From Metallyticus violacea (lineage: Eukaryota; Arthropoda; Insecta; Mantodea; Metallyticidae), in assembly GCA_030762175.1 (NCBI GenBank), contig CM060830.1, positions 48,809,501 to 48,873,500 of the forward strand: DNA of 64,000 nt. Direction: 5' to 3'. Positions 1 to 10,427 of the stretch are shown piece by piece (the stretch's first letter is position 1; each line of letters opens with the position of its first letter). The position numbers and the translations under genes are program-made. The notes below the pieces were generated by a model. That model saw only the letters and a program-made list of their open reading frames with translations. It did not search any database and was not told the DNA's origin.

Positions 1-560
1 TCTGAAATTATTTTTTCTATTTTATTTAAATGGTATATGCCGAGTTTTGTTGCGAAACAAAAATTAATATTAATGCCACTAGGATGCTTTTTAAATTTTG
101 GGCTTCAGGTACCACTGATTTTCAGAAACAATTTTTTTTTATTTTATTTCAATGGCATGTGCCGAGTTTTCAAATTTTCGCTTTAACCTCCATTCTAATT
201 CGATTATATCCTCACTCCCAATGGCCTGATTTCCATAATTTTAAAAAAATTGTTTTTTTTTTTTTTACTTTATTTAAATGTATAGACACCGATTTTTGTT
301 AGGAAAAAAATCGCTGCCACTAGAGCGATTACTAAATTTTGAATTAAAGGTAAACCTTCAATCATAATAGTTCGAATTTTGCTGATTTTCAGAAACTATT
401 TCATTATTTTAATGCATATATCGAGTTTCGTTGAGAAAAAAAAAACATCAATTCCGGACGTTAGAGCGAATTAAAAAGTTTCGCTTTACGTTAAACCCCG
501 CCCCCCAATGGTCGAATTGATTAACGAACTGGACGAAATCTTTGTTAGCTGATGGTTGTA
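1..560. repeat. Satellite array A (diverged ~142-bp monomers)
   Basis: About four diverged monomers in tandem. Each contains a 'TGATTTTCAGAAA' block, a T-rich run, 'TTTATTTAAATGGTATAT', 'CCGAGTTTTGTTG', a run of A, 'GCCACTAGAGCGAT' and a 'TTTCAGGTAAAC' block. The same order of blocks recurs at 1,870-2,516 and 4,470-5,300. The window starts inside the array, so its true left edge is not seen. No coding potential is visible, and the small open frames here are chance. Confidence 0.8.
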
Positions 561-602
561 TTGATAATATAATCAAATATTATAGCCACTAGAACGTCAT
601 AA

Positions 603-603
<1 letters not shown>

Positions 604-652
<49 letters not shown>
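604..652. repeat. (CA)n microsatellite
   Basis: About 24 uninterrupted AC dinucleotides directly downstream of satellite array A, followed by a short TATATACATAC tail. Confidence 0.97.
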
Positions 653-658
<6 letters not shown>

Positions 659-659
659 C

Positions 660-800
660 ATACGTACAGAAAAAAATTTTCATTGCCATTTCGGTGTCTA
701 GTAGATAGGATCGATGGAAATTTGAAGACATTTTGCAAAAATATTTTCATGAGTACAGCCGCAATAGCTACATTCTTTTGATATTCTCTAATGAACAGGA
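660..800. repeat. Array-end module, copy 1
   Basis: Segment reading 'TTTTCATTGCCATTTCGGTG', then a 'GATCGATGGAAATTTGAAG' block and 'TTTTCATGAGTACAGCCGCA'. Related sequence follows array B (about 2,548-2,650) and array C (about 5,370-5,470). Each satellite array is therefore followed by the same unique-looking block, which supports duplication of a larger unit. Confidence 0.65.
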
Positions 801-849
801 AATACATATATTTTTTCGCGTTCTGTATACGATGTCAGTATCGTGACCG

Positions 850-1000
850 ATACTATTAAAAGTACATCATGCTGGAGCTGCGTAAATTAAGCGAATTCCT
901 CACCAAGTTTAATAACTTTTAATAAAAATGAATATAAAATCCAAATTAGGTCTTATTGATTGCAAAATGAAATAAGTTATCGAATTACTGTGTGGTATTA
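850..1000. repeat. Duplicated linker segment, copy 1
   Basis: Shares 'GCGTAAATTAAGCGAATTCC' and the following AT-rich ~110 bp with 3,610-3,760 ('GCGTAAACTAAGCGAATTCC'), at an offset of about 2,758 bp. No coding potential is seen. Confidence 0.7.
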
Positions 1001-1071
1001 CGGGAACAAAATGAGAATTCTTCCAACTTATAAGAATTACAAAAGAGAAACCATATTTTTAGAATTATCAC

Positions 1072-1072
<1 letters not shown>

Positions 1073-1108
<36 letters not shown>
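1073..1108. repeat. (ATT)n microsatellite
   Basis: About 12 ATT trinucleotide units. Confidence 0.95.
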
Positions 1109-1110
<2 letters not shown>

Positions 1111-1155
1111 TACTTAAATTAAGCCACAAACAGTAATTGTTTACTATTAATTAAA

Positions 1156-1422
1156 TAACGCCCGTTTTTACTACTGAGACACCACAGGCGGTGGACACTG
1201 ATGGTACATTAAATGAAATGGAAAATTGAGAAAGGATTTTTTTAAAGGAAGGAAGCGTTCCAGGCCTAAATTTAGGGTACCTACCCGGCATTTGCCATTT
1301 ATGAGGACTGAGGGAAACCTGGAAAAAACCTTAATTAGGGAGGATGGTATTGGTGGGATTCGAGCCCCAGACCTCCTGCTGACGAATCCGCGCCTTAACG
1401 ACCTCGGTCACCCGTGGCGGTT
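1156..1422 (-). mobile_element. tRNA-derived SINE (family A)
   Basis: Minus-strand copy of the commonest SINE here. It has a tRNA-like head (antisense 'CCTCGGTCACCCGTGG' at the right edge) and a B-box-like region near 1,360-1,372 that is degenerate. The body contains 'AGGCCTAAATTTAGGGTACC' and the tail 'AACGCCCGTTTTTACTACTG'. Other copies lie at 26.4, 34.9, 36.5, 49.7, 54.8 and 55.9 kb. The head resembles class II tRNAs (Ser/Leu). Mobilisation by a LINE is inferred. No clear target duplication is seen for this copy. Confidence 0.85.
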
Positions 1423-1479
1423 TGACAACTGATGAACAAAGCTATATGTGTGAGTATTTTTCAACCGTTTTAACTATAA

Positions 1480-1868
1480 CCATGTCCTTGGTATCAACTT
1501 TACTTTCATTAAAATGGAGTGAAATAACAAAAACAAACAAAAACATGTTACTTTTTAAAAACAATCACAATGTACAAAACAAATAAAAACAAAAGAAAGT
1601 TACATTGATTTTCATTGGCTTTGAAATTTAATTTAAATGTTATTGTAGTAAAAACATGTAATGTAAACGTTTTATGAAGTTTAGAAGTTCTTACATACAA
1701 ATACAATTCTCACATACATGTTAGATTAATTTTCACATTTTCTACTTTCATGACGATTTTTTTGTTAAATATAAAACATATGTATCGTTATACATACACT
1801 ATGTTGAATTAATTTGTTCTTTTATTTTAAAACAATATAGAGATAATTAACGCAAGCACTTTTTCAAT
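1480..1868. repeat. Duplicated linker segment, second part, copy 1
   Basis: Matches 4,100-4,468 with many substitutions. Shared blocks include 'TATTGTAGTAAAAACA', 'TCTTACATACAAAT' followed by 'ATTCTCAC', and 'GTTAAATATAAAACA' followed by 'TGTATCGTTATA'. It leads directly into satellite array B, as the partner leads into array C. Confidence 0.75.
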
Positions 1869-1869
1869 T

Positions 1870-2513
1870 TCCGTTTTCGCGTACACCACTACTCCTAATG
1901 GTCCAATTTCTCTAATTTTCGGGACTTTTTTATTTTATTTAAATGGCATATACAGAGTTTCATTGTGGAAAAAACAAACATTAATGCTGTTAGAACGATT
2001 TTTGAATTTTGAGTTTCACGTAAATCCCCACTCCTAATAGCCCGATTTCTCTGATTTTCAGAAAATATATTTTTTATTTTATTTAAATGGCATATACGGA
2101 GTTTCGTTGTGAAAAAACAAATTATGCCGGTAGAACGATTTTTCAATTTTCAGTTTCAGGTAAAACCCGAATCCTAATGGCCCGGATTCCATGATTTTCA
2201 GAATATATGTTTTTTTTTAATTTTATTTAAGTGGTATTTACGGATTTTCGGTGTGAAAAAACAAATACTGCCGCTAGACAGATTTTCAAATTTTGAGTTT
2301 CAGGTAAAACCCCACTCCTAATAGCCCGATTTCTCTGATTTTCAGAAAATATATATTTTTATTTTATTTAAATGGTGTATAGGGAGTTTCGTTGTAAAAA
2401 AACAAACATTAATTCCACTACAGCTATTTTTAATTTTCAGTTTCACGTAAACCTCCACTCCTAATAGCCCGAATTCCCTGATTTTCAGAAACTATATATT
2501 TCATTTTATTTAA

Positions 2514-2516
<3 letters not shown>
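1870..2516. repeat. Satellite array B (~142-bp monomers)
   Basis: The cleanest array. The marker 'CTCCTAAT' (or one mismatch) starts at 1,892, 2,031, 2,171, 2,315 and 2,458, giving spacings of 139, 140, 144 and 143 bp. Each unit carries 'CTGATTTTCAGAAA', 'TTTTATTTAAATGG', 'GAGTTTCGTTGTGAAAAAAC' and a 'TTTCAGGTAAA' or 'TTTCACGTAAA' junction. Confidence 0.9.

Positions 2517-2545
<29 letters not shown>
2517..2545. repeat. (TA)n microsatellite
   Basis: About 14 TA units at the right edge of satellite array B. Confidence 0.95.
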
Positions 2546-2547
2546 GG

Positions 2548-2650
2548 AAGATGGAGATTGAAGAAATTGTTGAAAAACCGTTTCATGGGCACAACCGCAT
2601 AGTTTCATTCTTTCGGAATTCGCTAAAATTTCTTGCAGTACAGATTCAGA
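2548..2650. repeat. Array-end module, copy 2
   Basis: 'GATGGAGATTGAAGAAATTG', then 'CGTTTCATGGGCACAACCGC', matches the modules at 710-790 and 5,395-5,470. A 68-codon open frame crosses it but has no recognisable product, and I do not call it a gene. Confidence 0.6.
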
Positions 2651-2759
2651 CAGTTTCATTTTTCGCAACCAAGAAAACTTTTATGTTAAAGAGATATATC
2701 GAACTGCAAGAGCACTTCAGTAACGTCATGATGCCCAATTATAATATAAATGTTTAACT

Positions 2760-3605
2760 AGTTCTGTCTTATTCGTTTGACAACCAGCAAAGTACTTCAT
2801 TAAGTTCTATTTCGAAAAGTATTACTGTTAAAACTACGTATTTCTTAAAAATCTTGTTATTTTTACAAAATTAGAAAATGTAATATTAAAAATTAATTTT
2901 CAACTAATAAAAATAGAAAACTCCCAAAATGGACATAAAATTTACATATTCCCTTAAGTTTATAGAAATAAATTAATTTCTAAATAAAGAAATTCAATGT
3001 TTTTCAAAGTGTATTTGCCTTCACAATATCTGGGCTTATGATTCCAATCTCTTTACGTAAGTTGCCACCTACCACATTGAACAGTTGAACTCTTTACCTG
3101 CCCTGGACAAATGTGACAGAAAGAAACTCTAAAACAGTCGCAATGGACAGCAACATGGCCTGAGCACTACCAACACTCCAAGCCGGTCTGTCAAAGGGAA
3201 CAAGCCCGTCATCTCTAATCCACAATTTCCTATGGCTCTCATTATGCATCAATAACGCATCCTGTTAGGAAACCATACCTCAGGGCTCTCTCCATTGTTG
3301 CAGATTGCATTTCCAATTTTCACGTCAATTTGAGCTTCTGAGTTCACATCTCATTGTTCTGAATGAGCAAATGTGCTTATCCCAGGGTTGCCATTGGTCA
3401 ACTCAGTTTCTATAAGAATATGTACACGATAAGAAATTAAGTGTACAGTCATTCTGAATCTAAACTGGCTGCCAGTCAGAGATAATCTTACCTTCAGAAG
3501 TTACATAAATATACCATTCTTTATAACTATAAAGCTGGTGTAAACAAAACCACGTGGTGTGCACACCTTCGATAGGGATACAATGCAATTTCCCTTTACA
3601 CTTCC
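2760..3605. other. Unassigned AT-rich stretch
   Basis: Present once only, between the duplicated blocks. 3,010-3,420 is less AT-rich and non-repetitive, but it contains no long open frame or motif that I recognise. Confidence 0.5.
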
Positions 3606-3609
3606 ATAA

Positions 3610-3760
3610 AAAAATAAAAGTCCATCACACAGAAACTGCGTAAACTAAGCGAATTCCTCAGCAAGTGGATTATATTAAAAAATATAAAATGCAAATTATG
3701 ACCTTATTAATCGATGAACTAATTTATAGCATTACTGCGTGTCAATTAGCATGACAAACG
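3610..3760. repeat. Duplicated linker segment, copy 2
   Basis: Partner of 850-1,000, with 'AAGCGAATTCCTCA' and the following AT-rich sequence. It lacks the SINE that follows copy 1, so the SINE at 1,156 either arrived after the duplication or is private to that copy. Confidence 0.7.
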
Positions 3761-4099
3761 CTAAAGCTAACTAATAGAATAAAAACTGAACTATACATTA
3801 ATTAACTAGTTTTGTCCGTTTTTTTTTTTTTTCGTTTAAAATCACTTGAAAATAAATTATATAGTGAAATTACTCTAATTTTCAAAAGTAATGGAGCAAA
3901 ATTAGAATTCTTACAATTATAACTATTACAAAAGAGAAATAACAATTATAGAATTATTCTTTGTTTTGTTTTTATCATTATTGATATTAAACCATAAAAA
4001 TTAATGGTATAATATTTATTAAATGTAACATATAACCACTGACAGATTAAGCTATACTGTGTGGATATTTATAAAAAAAAATTAAAAGTAACCATGTTT

Positions 4100-4468
4100 A
4101 TGAATATAAAGAGAAGTAACAGCAAGAAACCTTGTGTATTTAAGAAGTTTATGTGTGTCAATAAAAAACAGGTCACTATTTAAAAATAGTTGCAATTCAC
4201 TAAGAAAATATAAACAATCATAACCCATAATTGAAAATACCATCGATTTTCACTGTCTTTGACATTAATTTCAATATTATTGTAGTAAAAACACTTTTGA
4301 ATGTTATTACAAAGCGCTCTTACATACAAATATAATTCTCACACACATATTAGATTAATATTTCACATTAGCTATCTTCACGACGATGTCTTTGTTAAAT
4401 ATAAAACACATGTATCGTTATAAATATAGTTTATATACACAGTTAATTTGTCCTTTTATTTTGAAACA
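4100..4468. repeat. Duplicated linker segment, second part, copy 2
   Basis: Partner of 1,480-1,868. It leads into satellite array C at the same relative place. Confidence 0.75.
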
Positions 4469-4469
4469 A

Positions 4470-5300
4470 TTGAGGAAAAATTAAGCGCTAGAGCGTTTTT
4501 TAAATTTCGGTTTTCAGATATACCCCTACTCATAATGACCCCATTTCCATAATTTTCAGAGACTATTTTTCTTATTTTATTTAAATGGTATATACCGAAT
4601 TTTGTAGTGAACAAACATATATTGGTGGCGCTAGAGGGATTTTTAAATTTTGGATTTTAGGTTAACCCCTTCTCCTAATGACCCAATTTTCCTAATTTTC
4701 AGGATTGTTTTTCTTATGTTACATAAATGAAATATACCGAGTTTCGTTGTGAAAAAAGTTAATAGTGGTGCCGACAGGGCGATTTTTAAATGTTGGGTTT
4801 TAGGTAAACCCCCACTACTAATAATCTGATTTCATTGATTTTCAGAAACAATTTTTATTATTTTATTTATGGGCATATAACGAGTTTCCTTTTTTAAAAA
4901 TCGGCCGCCAGAACGATTAGTAAATTTTCCTTTAACCCTCAATCTTTAAATTTCTGTTTTCAGGTATACCCCCACTCCTAATGGCCTGAGTTATCTTATT
5001 TTCAGAAAATATATTTTCCTTTTTTATTTAAATGGTTGATATATACCAAGTATCGCTATGAAAAAAATGCATGGATTTTTAAATTATGGGTTTCAGGTAA
5101 ACCCCCAATCCTAAAAGTTTAATTTCACTGACTTTACTCAACTATTTGTATTAACTTATTTTAATTGCATATACCGAGTTTCAATGAAGAAAAAAAAAAA
5201 CAAAAACTGCGGCCACTAGAGTGATTTTTAAATGTTTTGCTTTAGGTTAACCCTCGCCGCCGATGGTCAATTTTTACCGGTTAACAAGCTTGATAAATCA
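4470..5300. repeat. Satellite array C (~142-bp monomers)
   Basis: Five to six monomers, more diverged than array B. Each keeps 'CCGAGTTTCGTTGTGAAAAA', 'GCGATTTTTAAAT' and a 'TTTTAGGTAAACCCCC' or 'TTTCAGGTAAACCCCC' block. It ends in 'CCGATGGTCAATTTTTACCG', a variant of the end of array A near 505-525. Confidence 0.85.
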
Positions 5301-5480
5301 TTTGTTAATTGATGCTTATATTCCCAGATTCGTTGATAAAAAATAAAAATTGCGGTACATATACTTTTTTCATTGTCATTTTTCGTGCTAGTAAGAGGAT
5401 TGGTGTAGATTTGAAGCAATTTTTTCAATTTTTTTTTTCATGAGTGCAACCGCAATTCCTTCGAAATCCGTCAAAAAAAA
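5301..5480. repeat. Array-end module, copy 3
   Basis: Contains 'TTCATTGTCATTTTTCGTGC', then 'GGTGTAGATTTGAAG' and 'TTTCATGAGTGCAACCGCAA', matching the modules after arrays A and B. Confidence 0.65.
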
Positions 5481-6845
5481 GTAAATGAGAGTTATAACAC
5501 AAAATGTATAAAATTATTTTATGTCTCGTTGCACTTGATAGTTTAATACAATACAATTTAATTCTTGAAAATAAAAATGTAATTAATGTAACAAATTCAA
5601 ATATTTTCGCTTTAATCCTACTGATGATCATTAATTATAGACATTGAAGAGAGAATTGAGAAAAGAAAATCGTCTCAATAAATTCTTAATATTGCATATG
5701 ATCAAAACAATAATAAAGAATTTTTTTTCCTACTATGATTGTTGCACATGCTTTTAGCATTTGATTTTCCTTCAACTATTTTAAACTGATGAAAGTAACC
5801 GAGTGCTTTTTGACACACATACACAAGTCCGCCAAGCATGGTTAAGGAAGAATACGAGCTGTTCCTATTGTTTGTGCTACCTAATACAATCTGTGTACAT
5901 AACGTTAATGTTTTAAATGTATTTAAACTTAAGCAATTTGGCTCCTACTCCTCTTACTGATTTTATATTTTTTTTCATTCTTTCTTTCTTTCTTTCTTTA
6001 ACATTTATGTTCGAAGATACGCTAGGTTGAAATCGAAAATTTGAAGCCTATCAACAAATATTAAAAGATTATGAATCAGTTTCTGAAAATTATGGCATAT
6101 AAAGTAGTATAGAATTTAGGTATAGTAAATGTCTCGTACCCGGCAACGTGGAACATAACTCGTGCCGGATAACTGGAAAAGAAATTTATACATTGTGAAA
6201 AGACATATTGCATAAATTTTTTTTCCCTGCAGAAATTGAAACGTCGAAATCACGGTAGCCAATATTGCAATGGATTGCAACTTTGAAGACAACTTTTAAA
6301 CGCGCGATGATTCTTCCATTATCCTTTTCCATTTTATCCAACAGCTCCAATTTCTGTTTAAGCCTAAGAACGTTTTGCTTGCTCTTCATGGAATCAATAG
6401 ACCAGCAGCAGGTAAATTTTCTTTAGCTACTACGCATTGGTGCAGCGATGCAACTGCCACGTTGTCACGCTCGCTACTGTGATACTGTGAAGTGTGAAGC
6501 TACGCCGTGTTGGCGTCACCACTCTCGCTACTGCGAAGCCCGACGCATCTATGATGCTATTATAAAACAATGAAAATATTAAAATGACCAGATGTAATAT
6601 TTTTCCCCTTTCTTTCGTACTGAAAGCGTTATTGTTCTGGTATTGTCGGTTACTTGCGTGCTGGATACGAGGGGTGTTACTGTGTAAATAGAAATTTTAT
6701 ACACTTTATTTTATTTTACAGTTATTATTGAATATGATATTATGCTGTTTGAAAATGCATGCTACAATTATGTAATTTTAATTCCCTACAGCGAGATGAT
6801 TTTTACATAATACTAAATATAGATGTAGACTTAATTTAAGTGAAA
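5481..6845. other. Unassigned stretch
   Basis: AT-rich, with a short (CTTT)n run at 5,979-5,999. 6,430-6,560 is GC-richer and holds an imperfect internal duplication around 'GTCACGCTCGCTACTGTGA' and 'GTCACCACTCTCGCTACTGC'. No gene is recognised. Confidence 0.4.
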
Positions 6846-6853
6846 TGGGCAAT

Positions 6854-7159
6854 AATTGATTGTTGATTTGTTTTATTTATGGACGCTCTTTAACAACTCA
6901 CGTCATCAGCGTTCCATTCAATTCCGGGAGTGAAACAGCCGACAAATTTTGCTCAGAGGTCTCTTCTTTCAGGCTTGAGGTTCTTTTTCGTGACGTAAAT
7001 GTACGACATGGGACCCACGGCTTTACTTCCCTTCAGAAGGAAGTCATACTTAGGATTTTTACGCCCGAAAAATCCATCGGTCCTGGCCGGGTTTGAACCC
7101 GCGATCTTGGGTTTAGAAGGCAAGTATGGTTACCATTACACCACCAGGACCGACAAACT
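6854..7159 (-). mobile_element. tRNA-Arg-like SINE (family B)
   Basis: On the minus strand the head reads 'GGTCCTGGTGGTGTAATGG', then 'CTTGCCTTCTAAACC' and the B box 'GGGTTCAAACC', closing a tRNA-like cloverleaf with an anticodon-loop-like 'CTTCTAA' (tRNA-Arg-TCT-like). The body and tail match the plus-strand copy at 39,646-39,940, ending in 'GAGCGTCCATAAATAAA'. A possible short target duplication GGCAAT lies at 6,848-6,853 and 7,160-7,165. Confidence 0.85.
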
Positions 7160-7165
7160 GGCAAT

Positions 7166-7905
7166 GAAATACACGTATAGATATTCAGAGAGATTACACA
7201 TCGCTGATGATTTTTGAGTTTTGGTCCATTTTCTGTAGCAAACGGTAGCCCTGATACACGGACATAAAAGGAGCATAATAATGGTAATAAATTAAAAGAA
7301 TGTAGAGCTTTTAACCATATAAGCATTGTAAGTAAAGTATAATGTATTTTTCATTTCATATACCTAAACATTACTTGAACCGTGTGTGCTTCCTCTGTCA
7401 AATGTTTATTTAGCGAGGCAACATTGAATAAATGATGTTGCTTTGTTTTATTCAACTCAGGTTCCAATGGAAAGGAATCTTTCTTTCAAGTACAAATTTT
7501 CCGTAGAAATTGGGTCAGTCAGTAAAATAAAGAACGGAAAGGGAGGAGGAGAGGAGAATAAGATAGACAAGAAGAGGACGAGAATAGTACTGAGCAAAAA
7601 TAAGTTCAGCTGTCTAGACAGGTGAGAATTTTGTTCTTCCTCGAGTGCTCCGAGCGTTTATTACGCATTAGCTGTTGTGCAGAAAATATTCTTATAAATA
7701 TTAGTAATTATAATGGTTTAATTTTTCTACTTATGTTTTTGCTCACTTTCTTAGTCTATATTATGTAACGGTTCCTCCAATATACCCACACTGAAATATA
7801 ATTATAGTGTATATTTATGTAAGGTCAATCATTAGTAGCAAAAATATTATGTAAATATGTGTGTTATAAGCTTCAACTTCAATGTAAGAATTGTGAAAGA
7901 TAAAG
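7166..7905. other. Unassigned stretch
   Basis: AT-rich, with a purine-rich segment at 7,520-7,600 that creates a lysine/glutamate-rich chance frame. No recognisable gene. Confidence 0.4.
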
Positions 7906-7907
7906 TC

Positions 7908-8295
7908 TCTTATGTTTTATTACGGAAGCTTGGAAGGTTAACAAGATCATAAAACTAAAAAATAGGGAGAAACCTGAGGGTCACGTGTGCAGCCCCTTTC
8001 TTTTTAAAAAAGAAAAAGAAACATTTACAAGTTTAATAAACAGAAGGACTTTTAAACCATTTGGGACTTTGACCCCGAAAGCCGTTGTAGCATTTAAACC
8101 GGCCAATGTTAAAAAAAATCAAACTTTCAAAAATAGAGAATGGCACCGTAGCAGGACTTAAACTAGCCAATAAAAAATGTGTATTTGAACTTTTAAAGAT
8201 AGGTGCGAAAAATTCGCGTGCTTTTGTGACCCTATGGCGTTATTGGTAACATTGTTTCCAAATAGAGGAGTTAGAGCCTCTCAGAAGGGCCGCTT
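7908..8295 (+). mobile_element. LTR-like repeat fragment (partner of 61,130-61,535)
   Basis: Collinear with 61,130-61,535. Shared blocks include 'TTATGTTTTATTACGG' (partner 'TTAGGTGTTTTATTGCGG'), 'GGGAGAAACCTGAGG', 'GTTTAATAAACAGAAGGA', 'ATTTAAACCGGCCAATG', 'AACTTTTAAAGATAGGTGC' and 'CGCGTGCTTTTGTG'. The 61-kb copy runs on into a TATA box and leader-like sequence, so this one may be the first part of an LTR. No coding sequence of that element is present here. Confidence 0.55.
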
Positions 8296-8645
8296 TCATG
8301 ACAGAAAGCTTTCCAAAGCGCAAGCCACCGTCATACCACACTAACCCACCTCGCCCTGGCACTTTTGAATCTCTAAAAGAACTAATGGAATTAAATGTTA
8401 CGAAATGGGAAGAAAATTCGTGAAAAATAAATACTCATCCCAGCAATTGACTAAGTGACCAAAGGAAAGCACAAAAAAGAACGAAAGAACGAAAGAAGGA
8501 AGGAAGGAAGGAAGGAAGGAAGGAAGGAAGGAAGGAAGGAAGGAAGGAAGGAAGGAAAAAGAAAAAGAAAGCTCGGAGGGGCAGGCCTCAAGGAATTTCA
8601 GCCCGGGACCTTTCGAATGCAAGTTCCAAACGTTACAGCATCAGG
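8296..8645 (-). mobile_element. Interspersed repeat, likely tRNA-derived SINE (family D)
   Basis: Read on the minus strand it matches 50,265-50,480. Shared parts are 'AGGTCCCGGGCTGAAATTCC' (a B-box-like region), 'CTTTGGTCACTTAG', 'TTTTTCACGAATTTTC' and 'TTGCGCTTTGGAAAG'. The (TTCC)n expansion sits where the 50-kb copy has a short T-rich linker. Confidence 0.6.
8496..8556. repeat. (GGAA)n microsatellite
   Basis: About 15 GGAA units inside the family D repeat. The simple repeat makes spurious long frames on both strands. Confidence 0.97.
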
Positions 8646-8734
8646 TTCCTGGCTCATTTAACAGGTTAGTGTTTCAAATAGAATATAAATTTATGCTTTC
8701 ATTACAAATATGTATACAACACTTTGTACACGCG

Positions 8735-8845
8735 GCTACCATATCTCTCCCTTTTTCGGTTGCGGCGGCATAAACTTCCCCAGTAGCAGTCAGGCTCATA
8801 CGGCCCGCAAATCAAATAACCTCAATGTATTAGTTTTGCAATCTA
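8735..8845. repeat. Interspersed repeat fragment (partner of 58,795-58,882)
   Basis: Shares an 'ATCTC-CCTTTTTCGGTTGC' block, 'AGCAGTCAGGCTCATACGG' and 'CCCGCAAATCAAATAACCTC' with 58,795-58,882 ('CCCGTAACTCAAATAATCTC'). No coding potential. Class unknown. Confidence 0.6.
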
Positions 8846-10420
8846 ATGTTTTTTTTCAAAAAAGTAATATTGTTATAATTGTATATTTCCTTTTAAATTA
8901 TAGCAAATGAAAAAAATATCTGGTTTCACTATTATCACCGCAGGGTTGAAATCTGTATCCACGATGTGTGTTATTTTAAAGTAAACAGAGGAAAATTTTT
9001 AAAATACATACTACTGTAATTATCGAAAATATAGGACAAAAGATTTATAAAAAAAAACAGTAAGAGTTGAGGATGTATTGTCCCAAATGCGAGTCTTACA
9101 TGACTGTAAATACTACGCGAGGATATTTCTCTTAGTTTCTTCTAGAGCAATTTTGTTGGTGAATCCCCACTCCCCACCGTTTTTCCACGCCATCACTCCC
9201 AAACACATGCCTCGCCGAGCCTCCATTTGATTAGTTATTTAGACGGGGACAAATTGCTTGGTAAGGTATGAATGCCCCATCAACTCCACAGAAATATGCC
9301 ACCCCACATGCGCTGTCAATCACGCAGCAACAACAGAGCTTTGCAGCAGGTGTCATCACCATCAAATTCCATGGAAATGAATCTACCCCTCTCTGCGTAT
9401 TGTGCAATGCACGTAGCCGGACTGGTAAACTCAGCTTTTGGCAAGGTTCCACTCTTCCTTTAGTCTCTGGGGAATAACATGCTCCTGTGGGAGGACACCA
9501 GCGAGGAACAAGAAGAAGAAAAACAAGTGAATAGCGAGCGCATCGCGTTATAAATAGCTGCCCTCGTCTGTTATTGTGAAGTTACACTAAGTAATTGGTT
9601 TTTTTTTTCTCCTTAAGGTAAGACAAATACAAAGTTGCTAATATTAAAAATAGACAATAAAATCTACTATCTAACACACAACTTATCTTCCATTAAAAAA
9701 TTGCCATTTCCCAAGCAGAGATATTTAATATTTCTATATTTTCTAAGCAAATAGAGTGTGTTTTAAAAATATTTATTATTTTAAAACATATATAATGTTC
9801 AGAAGAGAGTGGCCATGCGTAAAATCTAACCACATCCGAGTACTTATACATGAACAAATACAAATTGCCATTAATAAAACCTGCGTTTGGACACTGTGAA
9901 GCTCTAAGCACTCCGCAAAAATGTAACTGTGCATGGAGCATTGCTTGGCGGCAACAAACTTAGCAAAACTCACCTGCAAGAGGTGCCTTCACTGTAGCTT
10001 GAACTATTTTTAATCACATTGCTATTCGTTAAAAGCGAAGGTTTTATGATCGAAAGTGATCAAAGGCAGGTCTCTAGTTGTAATATGAAAATATTGGTAC
10101 TGTGCTCTTTTGTTTTACCATATCTAGGGATAGAGCTTGTCATAATTCCTTACTAGTGACCCTACCCTCAAAAGTTTTCTCGCTTGAAGCTAACGAGGTA
10201 TCAGCTCTATGCGCAGTAACGGAGTATTGTTGACTGCATTATATTTTATGCGTATTTTTAAAAAGTATTCTTTGGTAATTTTTATTTTATTCTATTTTTA
10301 TATTTATTTTATTTATTATATTGTTGAATATAGAGTCAAAATAACACCGAACAACTATAAGACATAATTCGCAGGATATATTTCAGCATTTTCTTATAAG
10401 AAATGTATGCCCGTAAACAT
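8846..10420. other. Unassigned stretch
   Basis: 9,140-9,560 is GC-richer and has overlapping short open frames of no known family. It ends in a TATA-like 'GTTATAAATAGC' at about 9,549. That could be a promoter, but no transcript can be followed from it. Confidence 0.35.
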
Positions 10421-10427
10421 CTTGTTA

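Noticed and set aside
589..807. Frame with Cys-Val repeats
   Set aside because: Translation of the (CA)n microsatellite.
7085..7155. Possible functional tRNA-Arg gene on the minus strand
   Set aside because: The head is tRNA-like, but it continues into a ~290-bp body shared with 39,646-39,940, so it is a SINE.
8455..8661. 68-codon frame rich in Glu-Gly-Arg-Lys on the plus strand, with a Ser/Pro/Phe-rich frame opposite
   Set aside because: Both are translations of the (GGAA)n microsatellite, not genes.
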